Shown piece after piece: positions 63,901 to 64,000 of a stretch of DNA of 64,000 nucleotides. Made by a program: the position numbers and the translations under genes. How positions within the stretch are numbered: the stretch's first letter is position 1; every line of letters begins with the position of its first letter. The DNA is from Bog-950 sp964615305. GTDB lineage: Bacteria > Bacteroidota > Bacteroidia > Chitinophagales > LD1. The stretch lies in contig CAZTNA010000001.1 of NCBI GenBank assembly GCA_964615305.1, positions 1 through 64,000 of the forward strand, read 5' to 3'. The notes under the pieces are model-generated. The model searched no databases. It had not been told where the DNA came from and saw only the letters and a program-made list of their open reading frames with translations.

Positions 63901-64000
63901 GAAACACATGTGAATAATACTTGTAACGGTGGAAGCACTGGCTCTATAAATATCACAGTAGGTGGTGGTACTTCTCCATACTCTTACAACTGGGGTGGTG
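60940..64000 (+). CDS. Giant secreted SprB-repeat protein (3' partial)
   Basis: An open frame running off the right edge, at least 1020 residues. The ATG at 60940 begins a signal peptide (MKKLYTIFLLLLTVTTSQAQ). Residues about 20-270 form a choice-of-anchor L domain, shown by LKFDYVFASEEYPEF and YNDVFGFFITGPNPGGGNF. A Calx-beta-like domain (about 275-385; GTFTLTLSQVQTVDVYVNVNISGTAANGTDY) and an Ig/PKD-like segment (ASDTTLCLGQSTQLVANGG...YAWSPATGL) follow. Then come SprB repeats from about residue 540 to the edge, with a 225-bp period in the last units. By analogy to the other giants here a CHU_C terminus is expected beyond the window. Probable T9SS adhesin. Confidence 0.88.
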   Translation, partial: MKKLYTIFLLLLTVTTSQAQIVVTQSSNSQTLAQLLAGPGVTISNYTISCNANGSGTFNNVSSNLGIAGGAVLASGRVTNIPQVATNFASSSFTASGDAQLSTLTAGTIYDPCILEFDIVPQGPLLKFDYVFASEEYPEFVCSPYNDVFGFFITGPNPGGGNFTNKNMATIPGGSMPVAINSVNGGISGTYGGTTWNPANCQSLGNTAYYVNNLSPVNPQIVYDGMTTVLTATSAVVPCQTYHLKIAIADVADRIYDSGVFLSAYSFTSNPISVSAVSALDYAGFSSAFENCVGGTFTLTLSQVQTVDVYVNVNISGTAANGTDYTTIPAVVMIPAGQTSVNIDLNPLQDGLTESTESVTLAVLDPCTGAVSSSATITIRDDLPPTITASDTTLCLGQSTQLVANGGVTYAWSPATGLSNPNIRTPIATPTVTTTYTVTMQFGACTKTVSQTIHVSNPVVATTASPAGTVCNGGTVTVTASGSGGVSPYNYLWSTGATTPSMTVASGGTYNVTSTDSYGCTASATRSVTISNLNISGTTTNVSCMGGTNGSIDVTVTGSNAPFTYNWGGGVTSQDRTNIVAGTYTVTASNTAGCSVTASFTITQPATNLTTSATNTSVTCNGGNNGSINLSVSGGVSPYTYIWSNSATTQDISSLTANSYSVTVTDNNGCTASRSVTVTQPTAVTTSETHVNTTCFGTANGSINLSVGGGVGSYAYAWSNGAASQDLTGITAGTYTVTVSDGSSCTATRSITITQPTAVTPVLTPTNVACNGGNSGFISSVTSGGNSPYTFLWSNAATTQNISALAVGTYTLTATDANGCSASALAAITEPAVLTASTTHTNVNCFGGNNGTITLTVAGGTTPYTYNWGGGVTTQNRTALTAGTYTVTVTDFRSCTATATATITQPTALLLTNTRTNVSCNGGNNGSINITVSGGTSPYTYNWGGGVTTEDRTNLTLGTYNVTSTDANACTVSASISITQPTALTFAETHVNNTCNGGSTGSINITVGGGTSPYSYNWGG
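62540..64000 (+). repeat. SprB repeat array with 225-bp period (continues past window)
   Basis: At least seven units begin VSCMGGTNGS, VTCNGGNNGS, TTCFGTANGS, VACNGGNSGF, VNCFGGNNGT, VSCNGGNNGS and NTCNGGSTGS. The shared NWGGGV/NWGG block falls at 63538, 63763 and 63988, exactly 225 bp (75 codons) apart, and these last units are more alike than repeats in the other two giants. Confidence 0.88.

Noticed and set aside
62540..64000. Regularly spaced repeats that could suggest a CRISPR array
   Set aside because: The units are 225 bp, coding, in frame and match SprB repeats; there are no short identical repeats with unique spacers.

Overview
The window comes from a member of the Bacteroidota, and a gliding or surface-adhesive, non-Bacteroidales lineage (Chitinophagales/Cytophagales/Flavobacteriales-like) fits best. 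The evidence is giant secreted proteins ending in the gliding-motility-associated C-terminal domain (CHU_C), SprB-type repeats, a PorP/SprF protein, a PorE-like OmpA lipoprotein, a RemB-like barrel, and two promoters matching the Bacteroidota consensus TTTG-N19-TAnnTTTG. I cannot name genus or species. No rRNA, tRNA, CRISPR array, insertion sequence or prophage was seen.

Layout. 1-4.7 kb: the end of an Ig-repeat adhesin followed by porP/sprF-like and porE-like genes, a type IX secretion module. 4.7-8.3 kb: a TetR regulator with a recognisable operator-promoter, an SRPBCC-GyrI protein and a HerA-like ATPase. 8.4-21.4 kb: two tandem giant adhesins sharing a SprB-repeat/CHU_C C-terminal half but with different N-terminal halves, one carrying a long glycine-rich insert. 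21.4-26.3 kb: OsmC, RarA, glycyl-tRNA synthetase, a collagen-like protein and a small secreted protein. 26.3-31 kb: a RemB-like/PH/Smr operon, an acyltransferase-3 and a membrane protein. 31-41 kb: MsrB, an ABC permease, a coiled-coil exported protein, sugar-nucleotide genes (RmlA, an SDR epimerase/dehydratase, GalE), a TMTC-like TPR membrane protein, GDPD and a glycosyltransferase. 41-52.6 kb: a biosynthetic cluster. 52.6-60.6 kb: HU, a transglutaminase-like/2OG-oxygenase/glycosyltransferase/epimerase cassette, an OmpA lipoprotein, a YkuK-like protein, a second collagen-like protein and TruA. 60.9 kb to the edge: the start of a further SprB-repeat giant, open at the window end.

The most interesting block is 41.1-52.6 kb. 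It encodes two ketosynthases, an acyl carrier protein, a hot-dog dehydratase, a thioesterase, an LpxL-like acyltransferase, a flavin-dependent halogenase-like oxidoreductase, a CrtI-like desaturase/oxidoreductase, a C45 autoproteolytic acyltransferase, a sulfotransferase, a phosphopantetheinyl transferase (AcpS) and a PaaK-like acyl/aryl-AMP ligase. This resembles aryl-polyene/flexirubin-type pigment clusters. However, no DarA/DarB dialkylresorcinol enzymes, ammonia lyase or ketoreductase are present here, and a sulfotransferase is added, so it may make a different halogenated, acylated or sulfated polyene lipid.

Functional theme: much of the window serves the cell surface, with T9SS-exported adhesins, their outer-membrane partners, glycan-building enzymes and a probable membrane-associated polyene/lipid pathway. 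Housekeeping genes (glyS, rarA, hup, truA, msrB) are interspersed.
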